DNA from: Fibrisoma limi BUZ 3 | GTDB lineage: Bacteria > Bacteroidota > Bacteroidia > Cytophagales > Spirosomataceae | Assembly (NCBI RefSeq): GCF_000296815.2 | Contig: NZ_CAIT01000004.1 | Location: forward strand, 868,001 to 932,000 | Reading direction: 5' to 3' | Length of the DNA: 64,000 nucleotides | Shown: positions 45,205 to 53,492 of the stretch, in pieces | How positions within the stretch are numbered: position 1 is the stretch's first letter | Layout: each line of letters begins with the position of its first letter | Notes under the pieces: model-generated | Seen by the model: only the letters and a program-made list of their open reading frames with translations | Told to the model about the DNA's origin: nothing | Databases searched by the model: none | Made by a program: the position numbers and the translations under genes

Positions 45205-46536
45205 TGCTTTCGGCTTTATGTTGTAATTGCTCGTTTTGCGGAACACGGCCTCCAGTACCTCGCCTTTCAGGTAGCTTTTCACGTTACCGCTTTCGATGGC
45301 TTCCTTCATGATCGGCATGACGTCGCGGTAGGCCGATAGCGTGTATTGTATATCCTCGTCGCTGTGGCTGAAGCACATGTTATGAAACCCGGCCCACAGG
45401 ATGCCCCGCTTGATCATCTCCTGCTGCATCAGTGTTTTGACCTCCAGCCCATTGCCAGCCTCGATTGCGAAGGTTACCATGGTGCGGCAGTTATAGCCGA
45501 TGCACCTGGTCAGGTGAGCCATGCCGAATTCCTGAGCAATCTGGTTGTAGCCGTCTTTCAGCAAGCCCCCTTTTTCATTCAGATAGGTCGGTACGTTCTT
45601 GTCGCGCAGTTCGTGAATCGTAGCGATGCAGGCCGCCAGCGAGAGAGCTTCACCACCAAACGTCGTGTAGCTGAACACCTCGCCGTTGAAGAGTTCCATT
45701 ACGTCGGCGCGGCCGGTCAGCAGGGCGATCGGCATGCCGTTCGCGCAGGCTTTGGAGTACACTGCCAGATCGGGCGTTACGCCGAAGTACTCCTGAGCGC
45801 CACCGAGCGCAATCCGGAAGCCCGTCCACATTTCGTCGAAAATGAGCAGCGTACCGTTCTGCCGACAGACCTCGGCGAGTTCCTGCAAAAAGCCATCTTT
45901 CGGCGCTTCGAAAATGAACGGTTCCAGAATCAGGGCCGCTACGGTGTCGTCCAGAGCAGCTTTGATCGACTCAATATCGTTGTACTCGAACGTATAGGTC
46001 ATGTCCTGAATCGCTCCCGGAATACCGGCGTTGCGACTCGTTACGGCAATGTACCAGTCGTGCCAGCCGTGATAACCACAGCAAAACACCTTTTCGCGAC
46101 CTGTAAATGCCCGTGCCACCCGGATAGCCGCCGAACAGACATCGGCCCCGGTCTTGCTGATCTTGACGGCGTCGGCATTAGGAATAATCTCGTGTATCAG
46201 CTCGGCCAGTTCGACCTCCAGGGGCGATGTCAGGGAGAACGTAATGCCTTTGGTCAACTGTTGGCGAATGGCCTCGTCGACAACCGGGTAGCAATAACCC
46301 AGGGAAATGGGGCCGATGGCTCCATTGAAGTCGATGTACTCGTTTCCGTCCACATCCCAGACGTGCGAACCCAGGCCGTGGTCGAGGTACTTGGGAGCAA
46401 CGCCTTTGGTGAACTGGCCCGGCCCCTTAGCCAGCGTCTGGGTGATGGGTTTCTGGACCGCCAGCCCGCGTTCGTAGTATTGATCCGAGATGGTTATGTC
46501 GGGGTAGTTTTCGTTAAAGCGGATGGTGTTCGGCAT
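45187..46536 (-). CDS. Class III PLP aminotransferase/aminomutase (glutamate-1-semialdehyde aminotransferase-like)
   Basis: 449 residues. The fold-type I landmarks are DVDGNEYIDFNGAIGP, FCCGYHGWHDWY, LIFDEMWTGFR with Asp234 for the pyridine nitrogen, and PLP Lys262 in VYSKACANGMPI. The segment HGWHDWYI is typical of glutamate-1-semialdehyde aminomutase relatives found in surface-polysaccharide loci rather than the heme pathway enzyme HemL. It probably aminates a keto-sugar or isomerises an amino-aldehyde. The last codons run into an S-vocabulary palindrome. It is surrounded by the SDR and transketolase genes. Confidence 0.92.
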   Translation of the reverse strand: MPNTIRFNENYPDITISDQYYERGLAVQKPITQTLAKGPGQFTKGVAPKYLDHGLGSHVWDVDGNEYIDFNGAIGPISLGYCYPVVDEAIRQQLTKGITFSLTSPLEVELAELIHEIIPNADAVKISKTGADVCSAAIRVARAFTGREKVFCCGYHGWHDWYIAVTSRNAGIPGAIQDMTYTFEYNDIESIKAALDDTVAALILEPFIFEAPKDGFLQELAEVCRQNGTLLIFDEMWTGFRIALGGAQEYFGVTPDLAVYSKACANGMPIALLTGRADVMELFNGEVFSYTTFGGEALSLAACIATIHELRDKNVPTYLNEKGGLLKDGYNQIAQEFGMAHLTRCIGYNCRTMVTFAIEAGNGLEVKTLMQQEMIKRGILWAGFHNMCFSHSDEDIQYTLSAYRDVMPIMKEAIESGNVKSYLKGEVLEAVFRKTSNYNIKPKATAGQT

Positions 46537-46544
46537 AGGTTTGA

Positions 46545-46640
46545 ATACATTTTTAAACGCAGAGAAGCAGAGGTTAAAAAGAGTTCGCAGAGTTATTTCT
46601 GCGTCCTCTGCGCTATCTCGGTCTCTCTGCGTTTAGAGAA
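46545..46640. repeat. C-vocabulary palindrome 1 (CGCAGAGA words)
   Basis: AAACGCAGAGA (46555-46565) pairs perfectly with TCTCTGCGTTT (46624-46634). Several further CGCAGAG and CTCTGCG words lie inside. The right arm encodes the last residues (NAERPR) of the transketolase C-terminal subunit, so the repeat has been absorbed into the gene end. Confidence 0.8.
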
Positions 46641-47539
46641 AATTCTAATTGCTCGGTGATACTGGCCGCCAATTGCTGACCGGTGAAGCCTTCGTGTTGA
46701 AGTACTTCGTTCAGTCGGGCGGGTTTATACCATTTTTCTTTCAGGGCGAAGGGCACAACGTGGGCGGTGGTCCGGTGTTTCAACAGGGTTTCGGCCACGA
46801 TACTATATAAACCGCCCGTCTGGAAATGATCCTCGATCGTGACCAGTACTTGTGAGGTTACGGCCGCTTCTAGAATGGCCTGCTCATCGACCGGCTTCAG
46901 GCTGCGCATGTTGATCAGACCAACTGACTGACCAGCATCCTTGAGTTGCTGAGCCGCCACCAGCGCCTGTTCGAACAGCATACCATAGACCAGTATCGTT
47001 ACGTCGGTGCCTTTACTGATCACCTCCGCTTTCCCGATTTCGAACGGCTGCTCGTGCTGATACGTAGCCGGGCGCGTGTTGATCCGGACGTACGAGGGCG
47101 CCGACGATGCCCAGATGGTCGGCAGCATGGCCAGCAGGTCCTGCTCATCGGCCGGACAGAACACCTGCATGTTCGGAATACCGCGCATCAACGCTACGTC
47201 CTCGATGGCCTGGTGCGTCGGGCCGTTGCCATCGGACAGGAAGCCCGGAATGAAACTGCTCAGCTTGACCGGCAGGTTGCCAATGCCGACATCGGTCCGG
47301 ATGAACTCATAGGCCCGCATCGACAGGAACGCAGCCAACGCGTGAACGACCGGCGTCCGGCCCCGTAGCGCCAGACCCGCAGCCGCCCCGATCATGCACT
47401 GCTCCGTGATACCGGTATCGATAAAGCGACGGCCCAGGGTAGTCGGCATATTGCGAACCAAGGCCCGATTCTCGGCCGTCATGACAATGTATCGCTCGTC
47501 GGCTAAGGCGGTTTGGGTAAGTAGTTGCTCGTAATTCAT
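46613..47539 (-). CDS. Transketolase-like C-terminal subunit
   Basis: 308 residues: a pyrimidine-binding domain (~1-165) with the catalytic Glu46 in TGITEQCMIGAAAGLA and YEFIRTDVG, then the transketolase C-terminal domain (~180-300; GTDVTILVYGMLFEQAL, GLINMRSLKPVDEQAI, TIEDHFQTGG). Together with the following N-terminal subunit it would form a thiamin-diphosphate enzyme moving two-carbon units, or a DXPS-like carboligase. It is too short to be a full enzyme by itself. Such split pairs are known in polysaccharide gene clusters. The C-terminal six residues derive from a repeat. Confidence 0.93.
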   Translation of the reverse strand: MNYEQLLTQTALADERYIVMTAENRALVRNMPTTLGRRFIDTGITEQCMIGAAAGLALRGRTPVVHALAAFLSMRAYEFIRTDVGIGNLPVKLSSFIPGFLSDGNGPTHQAIEDVALMRGIPNMQVFCPADEQDLLAMLPTIWASSAPSYVRINTRPATYQHEQPFEIGKAEVISKGTDVTILVYGMLFEQALVAAQQLKDAGQSVGLINMRSLKPVDEQAILEAAVTSQVLVTIEDHFQTGGLYSIVAETLLKHRTTAHVVPFALKEKWYKPARLNEVLQHEGFTGQQLAASITEQLEFSLNAERPR

Positions 47540-47552
47540 TTGTCAGGAAGGT

Positions 47553-47638
47553 TTCACCGCAAAGACGCTAAGGATAACGCTAAGAACGCAAAGTATACAT
47601 TAGCGAACTTTGCGATTCCTTAGCGTCTTTGCGGTGAA
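47553..47638. repeat. C-vocabulary palindrome 2 (CGCAAAGACGCTAAG words)
   Basis: A perfect 22-bp inverted repeat (47553-47574 with 47617-47638). A second inner pair ACGCAAAGT/AACTTTGCG extends the hairpin. It fills the gap between the two transketolase subunit genes. Confidence 0.88.
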
Positions 47639-47642
47639 TTAA

Positions 47643-48500
47643 TCATCTAACAACCAGCGTTTCGGATTCGAGTGTTGCGTTGGCTTCACCGTGGAGTTCG
47701 CGGAGTAGTTCCTCTACTTCGTCGTGCGTAAAGTTGCAGAACCAGCGGTCGGCGCGGGCCTCGATGCTCGGCAGTCCTTTGCCCCGGCGCGTGTCGGCGA
47801 TCAGGACGTTCAGCTTACCGACCTCGAACGGGAACGTCGACAGGGCCTCGTCCAGGGCGGTGAAGTCGTGGCCATCCACGCGCCTGACGGCCGCGCCGAA
47901 GGCGGCAAACTTATCGGTCAGCGGTTCAAGCGGGATCAGTTCTTCAGTCGGCATGTTGGCCTGGAAGAAATTGCGATCGACTAAGAACAGCAGGTTGTCG
48001 AGCTGGTAGGCGTTGGCTACCAAAACCGCTTCCCAGACCGAGCCTTCATTCAGTTCGCCATCGCCCAGCACGCAAACCACTTTGTTGTTGGTACCCCGCA
48101 GCTTACAGTCCAGAGCGACGCCCAGCGCTACCGACGGCAGATGCCCCAGCGAACCCGAATGAAACTCAATGCCGGGTATGTTGACGTTGGGGTGCCAGTA
48201 GAGGTGATCGCTGGTTGAGAGGTGGTTCTGTAACCGGTCGGCCGACAGCCAGCCCAGTTCAACGAACGTACCGTACAGCGCGGGTACGTCGTGCCCTTTC
48301 GACAAAAACAGATAGTCGCGGTTGGGATCTTTCAGGGTATCCTGCGTTACGTTCAGAAATTCTGAATACAGGTAAACAATAACGTCGGTGGCCGAAAGCG
48401 AGGCCCCAGTGAAACACCCGCCGTCGGTCGACATGCGGATGATGTGTTCCCGGACCCGGAAAGCCGTTTGCTGCAGGCGCTCAATGGTTTTGTGCTGCAT
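47643..48500 (-). CDS. Transketolase-like N-terminal (TPP-binding) subunit
   Basis: 285 residues. The thiamin-diphosphate motif is GDGELNEGSVWEAVLVANAYQLDN (from ~145), with LVDRN closing it. His residues of the transketolase active site appear in LSKGHDVPA and GSLGHLPS. The substrate side differs from housekeeping transketolase, as expected for a secondary-metabolism enzyme. The start overlaps the stop of the SpsF-like gene by about 20 bp, so the two are translationally coupled. It pairs with the C-terminal subunit encoded at 46613-47539. Confidence 0.93.
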   Translation of the reverse strand: MQHKTIERLQQTAFRVREHIIRMSTDGGCFTGASLSATDVIVYLYSEFLNVTQDTLKDPNRDYLFLSKGHDVPALYGTFVELGWLSADRLQNHLSTSDHLYWHPNVNIPGIEFHSGSLGHLPSVALGVALDCKLRGTNNKVVCVLGDGELNEGSVWEAVLVANAYQLDNLLFLVDRNFFQANMPTEELIPLEPLTDKFAAFGAAVRRVDGHDFTALDEALSTFPFEVGKLNVLIADTRRGKGLPSIEARADRWFCNFTHDEVEELLRELHGEANATLESETLVVR

Positions 48501-49323
48501 GGGTTGGGTTGTCAGATTCGTGTCGCGTTTGATTGACAGTAACCGTATTTAGTTCATCCAGGTGATGGCGGTACCAGTTCACACCGGCGTAGCGCGCATT
48601 GATGTCGTAGAGTTCCGGCCGGTTGGCCAGCAGCGCCAGAATGTCATCGCAGGAAAATCGCGGATTCGTTGGATAAAGAGCTTCGTAAACAGCCCGGATA
48701 AACTCGTAGTCCTCGCGGTAGTCGATCGTAAACCGATGCGACATGGAATAATCAAGGCCCGTTGGCCAGGTCACGTTCGCCCGGCGAAACTGTTCGGGGG
48801 CGGTATCCCAAATATACGGGGTTGTGTGTTCCAGTTCCAGCGGTCTGGTCGCTTTCTCCCAGGCGGTCTGCAGGCAGGCGCGGCTCATCACTTCCACATC
48901 GTTGCCATCGGGCCAGGTAGCCGGGTGAAGGTTGCTGACAAAGTCGTACTCGTTCGGATGTTCCAGAAAAAAACGCAGCACCTGATCAATGGCCCGCGGG
49001 TCGATCAGCGGGCAGTCCGACGGGATTTTAACGGCCACATCGGCGTTCCAGCGTTCGGCAATCTGGTAGTGCCGGTCGAGCAGATTAGTCAGGCTACCCC
49101 GGTAGTACGCTATGCCCTCCTGTTCGCAGAACTGCTCAATGACATCGTCGGCCGGGTCAGTCGACGTAGCCACAACGGTCGTGAACGGTTGCTCAGCCTG
49201 CTGTATACGTTCGATCATCCGGTACAGGAGCGGCTTACCCAGCAGGGGCAGCATTACCTTGCCCGGCAAACGGCTCGACAACATCCGGGCCTGGACAATG
49301 ACGACGATAGTGAGGGTACGCAT
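48481..49323 (-). CDS. SpsF/NeuA-type cytidylyltransferase family protein
   Basis: 280 residues. The nucleotide-binding N-terminus is VVIVQARMLSSRLPGKVMLPL, followed by TVVATSTDPADD, VKIPSDCPLIDP and an SNLHPATWPDGNDVEV loop. This matches SpsF/KdsB-like nucleotidyltransferases that activate acidic or amino sugars with CTP. It probably makes the CMP-activated product of this locus, though whether before or after the NeuB step cannot be told. The C-terminal third (~190-280) is an extra helical region seen in SpsF proteins. Confidence 0.9.
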   Translation of the reverse strand: MRTLTIVVIVQARMLSSRLPGKVMLPLLGKPLLYRMIERIQQAEQPFTTVVATSTDPADDVIEQFCEQEGIAYYRGSLTNLLDRHYQIAERWNADVAVKIPSDCPLIDPRAIDQVLRFFLEHPNEYDFVSNLHPATWPDGNDVEVMSRACLQTAWEKATRPLELEHTTPYIWDTAPEQFRRANVTWPTGLDYSMSHRFTIDYREDYEFIRAVYEALYPTNPRFSCDDILALLANRPELYDINARYAGVNWYRHHLDELNTVTVNQTRHESDNPTHAAQNH

Positions 49324-49374
49324 AAAACAACCAGTCGGCTTTACGCCAATGATGGCAAATAATCGTGCTAATTA

Positions 49375-50415
49375 CTACGAAAGATTTGTTGCCTGACTTA
49401 GCACCGGCTCGAATCGATACGATTTAACAAATTCTTTACGTGGACCGGTAAACTCAAGAAAGTCCCGGCAAATGGTCGCAATGTTGGTCGCCGATGTGCC
49501 ACCGTTCTGAATCGGGGTCAGCCGACGAAGTTCGTCCAGATCAAAATACGATGATACAGTCTTGCCCAGCGCCATGCCGACGTACACGACGGTCGAATAC
49601 TGCGTAATCAGTTCCTGGCAGTTGGCAATCATTTCGTTGGTGTTGCCTTCCTGAAAGACCAGCGTCCCTTCGGGGGCGTTCTCGCGGATTTCGGCCTCGG
49701 CCCGTTCCCGGTCTTCGTTGGGGTGTAGTTTGAAAAGCAACGGCCGACCGGCGGCCATTTCCACGGCTTTACGGATAAAGGCCGGGCGATCTTCCGTCCG
49801 GAACGTTTCGCGAATGTCCGACGTAGCCACCATCACGTAGTCGCGGTGGGGAAAATCATTCCGGCGAAACTTGTCGAGGTCATCGAAATTGGGCATACCC
49901 GTCACGAAGATTTTGCCGGGATCGGTGCCCATTTTAGTAAAAAACGCCTTGTATCCCTCCGATGCAGCGCAATACACATCGCAGAGGTTCGAGGAGCCGT
50001 TCAGCGACGTACCGACGCTGAGATAGCGGGGCAGTTTCAGCGATTTGATGATGTGGGTAAGGGGCGTTACGGGGTCGACCATACCCTCCTGCACCCAGAC
50101 GCTCCGGGTGGCGCGCACGTTGGCGGGGACGATCAGATCCGAGCAGTGAATGACAAGATCGTATGGATGTTTCCGACCCTGATAGTCGAGCTGCTTACCA
50201 TTGTCGAGCAGGTAGGCTTCCGAAGCGGTCCGAAACCGGCCACCCATGATGGTGTGATCCAGCCACCCCTGGCGAATGGCCCAGTTGATGATCGGCGAAT
50301 CGGCATAATACTGGCTGAACCAGCAGTCGTATTGGTCGCCCAGGGCCTTCGCAATCTGGACCATTTGCGACGTTTGATTGAATGAGCCGACAGTGAGCAG
50401 TATTCGTTTGCGCAT
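49375..50415 (-). CDS. GT-B-like glycosyltransferase or epimerase-like protein
   Basis: 346 residues, no signal peptide. It has two Rossmann-like halves. The N-terminal one starts KRILLTVGSFNQTSQMVQIAKALG. The C-terminal one includes DYVMVATSDIRETF, LLFKLHPNEDRERAEAEIRENA, TLVFQEGN and STVVYVGMALGKTVSSYFD. The KLHP segment and the overall layout recall CDP-glycerol/poly-glycerophosphate transferases and UDP-GlcNAc 2-epimerases. I cannot choose between them. It is the first gene of the sugar locus and could be the transferase for the CMP-activated sugar or an epimerase supplying the precursor. Confidence 0.75.
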   Translation of the reverse strand: MRKRILLTVGSFNQTSQMVQIAKALGDQYDCWFSQYYADSPIINWAIRQGWLDHTIMGGRFRTASEAYLLDNGKQLDYQGRKHPYDLVIHCSDLIVPANVRATRSVWVQEGMVDPVTPLTHIIKSLKLPRYLSVGTSLNGSSNLCDVYCAASEGYKAFFTKMGTDPGKIFVTGMPNFDDLDKFRRNDFPHRDYVMVATSDIRETFRTEDRPAFIRKAVEMAAGRPLLFKLHPNEDRERAEAEIRENAPEGTLVFQEGNTNEMIANCQELITQYSTVVYVGMALGKTVSSYFDLDELRRLTPIQNGGTSATNIATICRDFLEFTGPRKEFVKSYRFEPVLSQATNLS

Positions 50416-50505
50416 ATGCGATGCCTTGATCGAATGTTGTAATTTATGGTCCGAAATTATCGAATTAGCCGACAGCCCTGCCTAACCCACCAACTCCCGG
50501 CCGAA

Positions 50506-53154
50506 TCAAAAATCAAACTTCATTCGAAAACGAACGCCAAATCCTTTGGGCACATTGGGGTTATCTAGATACGACAGCCGCTTCACCAGATCAACCCGCA
50601 GAATCTTAAAGATATTGGCGATACCGAAGCTGGCTTCTATGTACGGTCGTGCCCCCAGCGCAAACGACAGGGGCGCCCCCTGTTCGTCGGTGGGGAACCG
50701 CAGTAGCCCTGATTGGTCAGGATTCGACGACTCTGGCCGATTCTGCTCCCGAATGCCGCCCCAAAGGCCCTTGAAGGTAACAACTTCACGGAGTTTCAGC
50801 TTCTTCAGCAAGGGAATCTTATTAAAAATGAACCCATTGAAATAGTGGTCAACGAACGCCGTTGCGTAGTGGTCGCTGATGAACTCCATGAAATTCATCA
50901 TGTTGTACGATTCCAGTTGATACGCATAGGTCTGGTTGGCCCGGTGGATCGTGAGCAACGGGTACGGTACGCGCCCGAACGTTTCTCCGCCTTCGAGCGT
51001 AACGTCGGTATAGCCGATGGGTGCGAGGTAGAATCGCTTGTTGGCATAGGCCATCAGCCGCTGAAACGCGTACTGCCCCCCCAGCAGGTCTTTGACGCCA
51101 GCCGTGAAACGTACCTGAAAAATCGGGTACTTGTTGACGATCGGAACCCGGTAATTTTTGCCCTGATAAAACTGCTCGTGGGGCGCGTACCGGAGGCCGA
51201 GCGTCACTTCGGTGGTGGTCAGGTGGGCGAGGGGTACCGTCTGGTCGCCCATATCGGCAACGTATTGATCGAACCGCAGCACCCCGGCCGGAGCCTGATC
51301 AATGCGCTTGAGATTTACGTTGAAGGCAAGCCCTCTTTTGGATTCGTTCAGGTAGTCGAGGTTGACAACCTTATTATACGTCATCCGGTTGTTCGGCCCC
51401 CGCTTGAACGACAGCAGGAAATTATCTTCCTGGACAAACTGTAGCTCCTGCCCCGGTATCTTGATCTCGTTCTGGTAGCTTACCTGAATGTGTTTGATGG
51501 GGTAGGTATAGGTGTTGTGGTTCGTCAGCGAGAACGTAGCGGATGCGAAATACTTAAACCGCTTATCGCGGAAACCGTAGGCACCGTAGGTTTCAAACGC
51601 CATCCGGTCGCTGAAACCGACCGTTGTCCGGCCACCAACCCGGGCGCGGAATCCTTCGATGGGGTTAAAACTATAGAACGTATTGACGGGGCCGATCTCA
51701 AACGGTCCGATGGGTTTGTAACCTTCCAGCAGAAACAGCGCCGTGTTCATAAATTTCTGAAAAAGCGGCACTTTTCGTACGCTGTCGGTCATGGCGTAAA
51801 TGCCTTTCTCCTTGTTCGTCAGCTCCTGGTGTCGGGCGGTGGTCCAGTAGGTATCGTCGCGGTCAAGATTGAGCTCTTTGCCCTCCTTCGATAACCCGGC
51901 CAGCAACTCCGGCCGAATGGGATGGTTCAGGACGTAATTGCGGTACGAGACGGTCCGTTGGCCAAACAATCCCATGCCGTTTTCCCGCTTCAGGAGGTTG
52001 AACTCGATAGCCAGTTCATCTTTCGTCAGCATCAAGCCATCATTGCCTACCTGGTCGAACTCCTGAGCGATGCGGAGGTCGGTCACAAAATTGATGTTGA
52101 TGTCGCGCGGAAAGCCCATGATCACCTTCCGGATGGCGTAGCTGGAGTCGAGCGCCACGGCCATCGTTCCCTGAAACAGCAGGTCGGTGGGATTGCGGGG
52201 CGAAAACCCGAGGTTGACGCAGCGGGTTGGCCCGATGGTCGTCGTGTCGACGATGACAAATTTGTAGAACTGTGGGGATAGGGGAGACGTAGGACCCATG
52301 AACTGCTGCGCCAGTAACATGATGTTATTGTCGTAGACGTTGATGTCCTGATACAGCGTTTCCAGGTACACCTTGATGCCGTTGTTGTCGACGTAGCTGC
52401 CGATGCCCGACGATTTTTCAGCTTCCAGCGCTTCGCGTTTACGCTCGGGATTGCGGCTGTAAAAAACGTTGGCGATCGACTCGCGCAGGTAGATCGGGAG
52501 GTTGACTTTACCGGTTACTGCCGAGGTGTCGAGGTAATTGAACACAAAGTCAAATTTGCGGAGGGAGCGCCGGTTGCGGAACTTCTCCGACACATTGCTG
52601 AGGTCAAATTCAACCTTCTCGTACTTGTTGTACTGGTAGTAGCTGAACGACTCCCGCCGGTTCCGGCTCTTGTGGTCGATCACTTTCTGGATGAGCGCGA
52701 CGGCTGGATTGTCTTTGTTGCGGTAGCGGTCTTTCTTCCCCTTCACCGTCACTTCCGAAAGGTTGGTTTGCTGAGGCTGCAACCGAAACGTGAGCGTTAT
52801 CACTTTCTGCTGACTGCTTACCGCTACGGTTCTGGTGTCGGGCGAGTAGCCAACGTACGACGCTTTCAGGGTAACGCTGCCTTTAGCCACCGTGGCTGAG
52901 TCGAGGGTGATGGCGTAAGCGCCGTTCAGATCGGATTGAGTGCCGGTGGTTGTGCCGGTCAGCAGTACGTTCGCAAATTCAACGGGCTTATTCCGGCGGG
53001 CGTCAAGGATTTTACCCCGAATAATAACGGTCTGGGCCAGTGCGAACTGAAAGCCGGAAAAGAGCAGAAAAAATAGATAACAGACAACGCGAGTTCCTTT
53101 GCTGAATGGGCATAAAGCAAAGGCAACCGAAAGACCCGTAGCAGTCTTATTCAT
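50506..53154 (-). CDS. Outer-membrane DUF5686 protein with carboxypeptidase-like regulatory domain
   Basis: 882 residues. A signal peptide (~25-40, YLFFLLFSGFQFALAQ) follows a rather long polar N-terminus. Residues ~45-130 form the carboxypeptidase-D-like beta-sandwich (IIRGKILDARRNKPVEFANVLL, SDLNGAYAI). The rest is a DUF5686 region with many alternating beta strands ending in an aromatic-rich C-terminus (GFGVRFRMKFDF), as expected of a beta-barrel. Common in Bacteroidota outer membranes; no defined function. The upstream 338 bp contain an S-vocabulary palindrome and no promoter I can recognise. Confidence 0.9.
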   Translation of the reverse strand: MNKTATGLSVAFALCPFSKGTRVVCYLFFLLFSGFQFALAQTVIIRGKILDARRNKPVEFANVLLTGTTTGTQSDLNGAYAITLDSATVAKGSVTLKASYVGYSPDTRTVAVSSQQKVITLTFRLQPQQTNLSEVTVKGKKDRYRNKDNPAVALIQKVIDHKSRNRRESFSYYQYNKYEKVEFDLSNVSEKFRNRRSLRKFDFVFNYLDTSAVTGKVNLPIYLRESIANVFYSRNPERKREALEAEKSSGIGSYVDNNGIKVYLETLYQDINVYDNNIMLLAQQFMGPTSPLSPQFYKFVIVDTTTIGPTRCVNLGFSPRNPTDLLFQGTMAVALDSSYAIRKVIMGFPRDININFVTDLRIAQEFDQVGNDGLMLTKDELAIEFNLLKRENGMGLFGQRTVSYRNYVLNHPIRPELLAGLSKEGKELNLDRDDTYWTTARHQELTNKEKGIYAMTDSVRKVPLFQKFMNTALFLLEGYKPIGPFEIGPVNTFYSFNPIEGFRARVGGRTTVGFSDRMAFETYGAYGFRDKRFKYFASATFSLTNHNTYTYPIKHIQVSYQNEIKIPGQELQFVQEDNFLLSFKRGPNNRMTYNKVVNLDYLNESKRGLAFNVNLKRIDQAPAGVLRFDQYVADMGDQTVPLAHLTTTEVTLGLRYAPHEQFYQGKNYRVPIVNKYPIFQVRFTAGVKDLLGGQYAFQRLMAYANKRFYLAPIGYTDVTLEGGETFGRVPYPLLTIHRANQTYAYQLESYNMMNFMEFISDHYATAFVDHYFNGFIFNKIPLLKKLKLREVVTFKGLWGGIREQNRPESSNPDQSGLLRFPTDEQGAPLSFALGARPYIEASFGIANIFKILRVDLVKRLSYLDNPNVPKGFGVRFRMKFDF

Positions 53155-53492
53155 TACGTAACGATCGAATGGTGGTAGTGTGTGGCCGATACGCCAGCGC
53201 GATACGGCTCCTGTCAGCCAGGTAATTTGGCTACGTATGCGCTAAAGTAAACCTGGTTGACTAATCCCGACAAGATTATTGTACAAAAGGTTCAACGTGA
53301 ATGCCGGACAGGTGTAATCCCCTGCCTGTAAGCCTGATCCGACGTGGCATTGAACCGACGTACTGATCCAGGGCATTCGGCCAGGTCTGTTGTCTGCTGG
53401 ATCTCGGTCAGACGTACCGTCAGATCTCGCGATCCCATAGGTCTGACGGTACGTCTGACCGGAACATACTACCCCTCTGATTATGTTGCCGT
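53155..53492. other. Gene-free stretch holding one S-vocabulary palindrome
   Basis: This is the only gap over 300 bp in the window. Apart from the palindrome at 53405-53461, I see no convincing ORF, RNA gene or promoter consensus. A short AT-rich part (53240-53300) could carry the promoter of the DUF5686 gene. Confidence 0.5.
53405..53461. repeat. S-vocabulary palindrome 5
   Basis: A perfect 20-bp inverted repeat (53405-53424 and 53442-53461) around a 17-nt loop. The arms are the same as unit 1 at 44941-44996 apart from one base, although the two sites are 8 kb apart. Confidence 0.88.

Noticed and set aside
45346-46659. Plus-strand ORF of 437 codons opposite the aminotransferase
   Set aside because: It is a mirror frame of a well-supported PLP enzyme and has no recognisable motif. 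GC-rich codon use often leaves such antisense frames open.
46613-48500. Frameshifted transketolase pseudogene
   Set aside because: The two parts have proper starts and stops, complete domains and a separate gap. Split transketolases are well known in bacteria.
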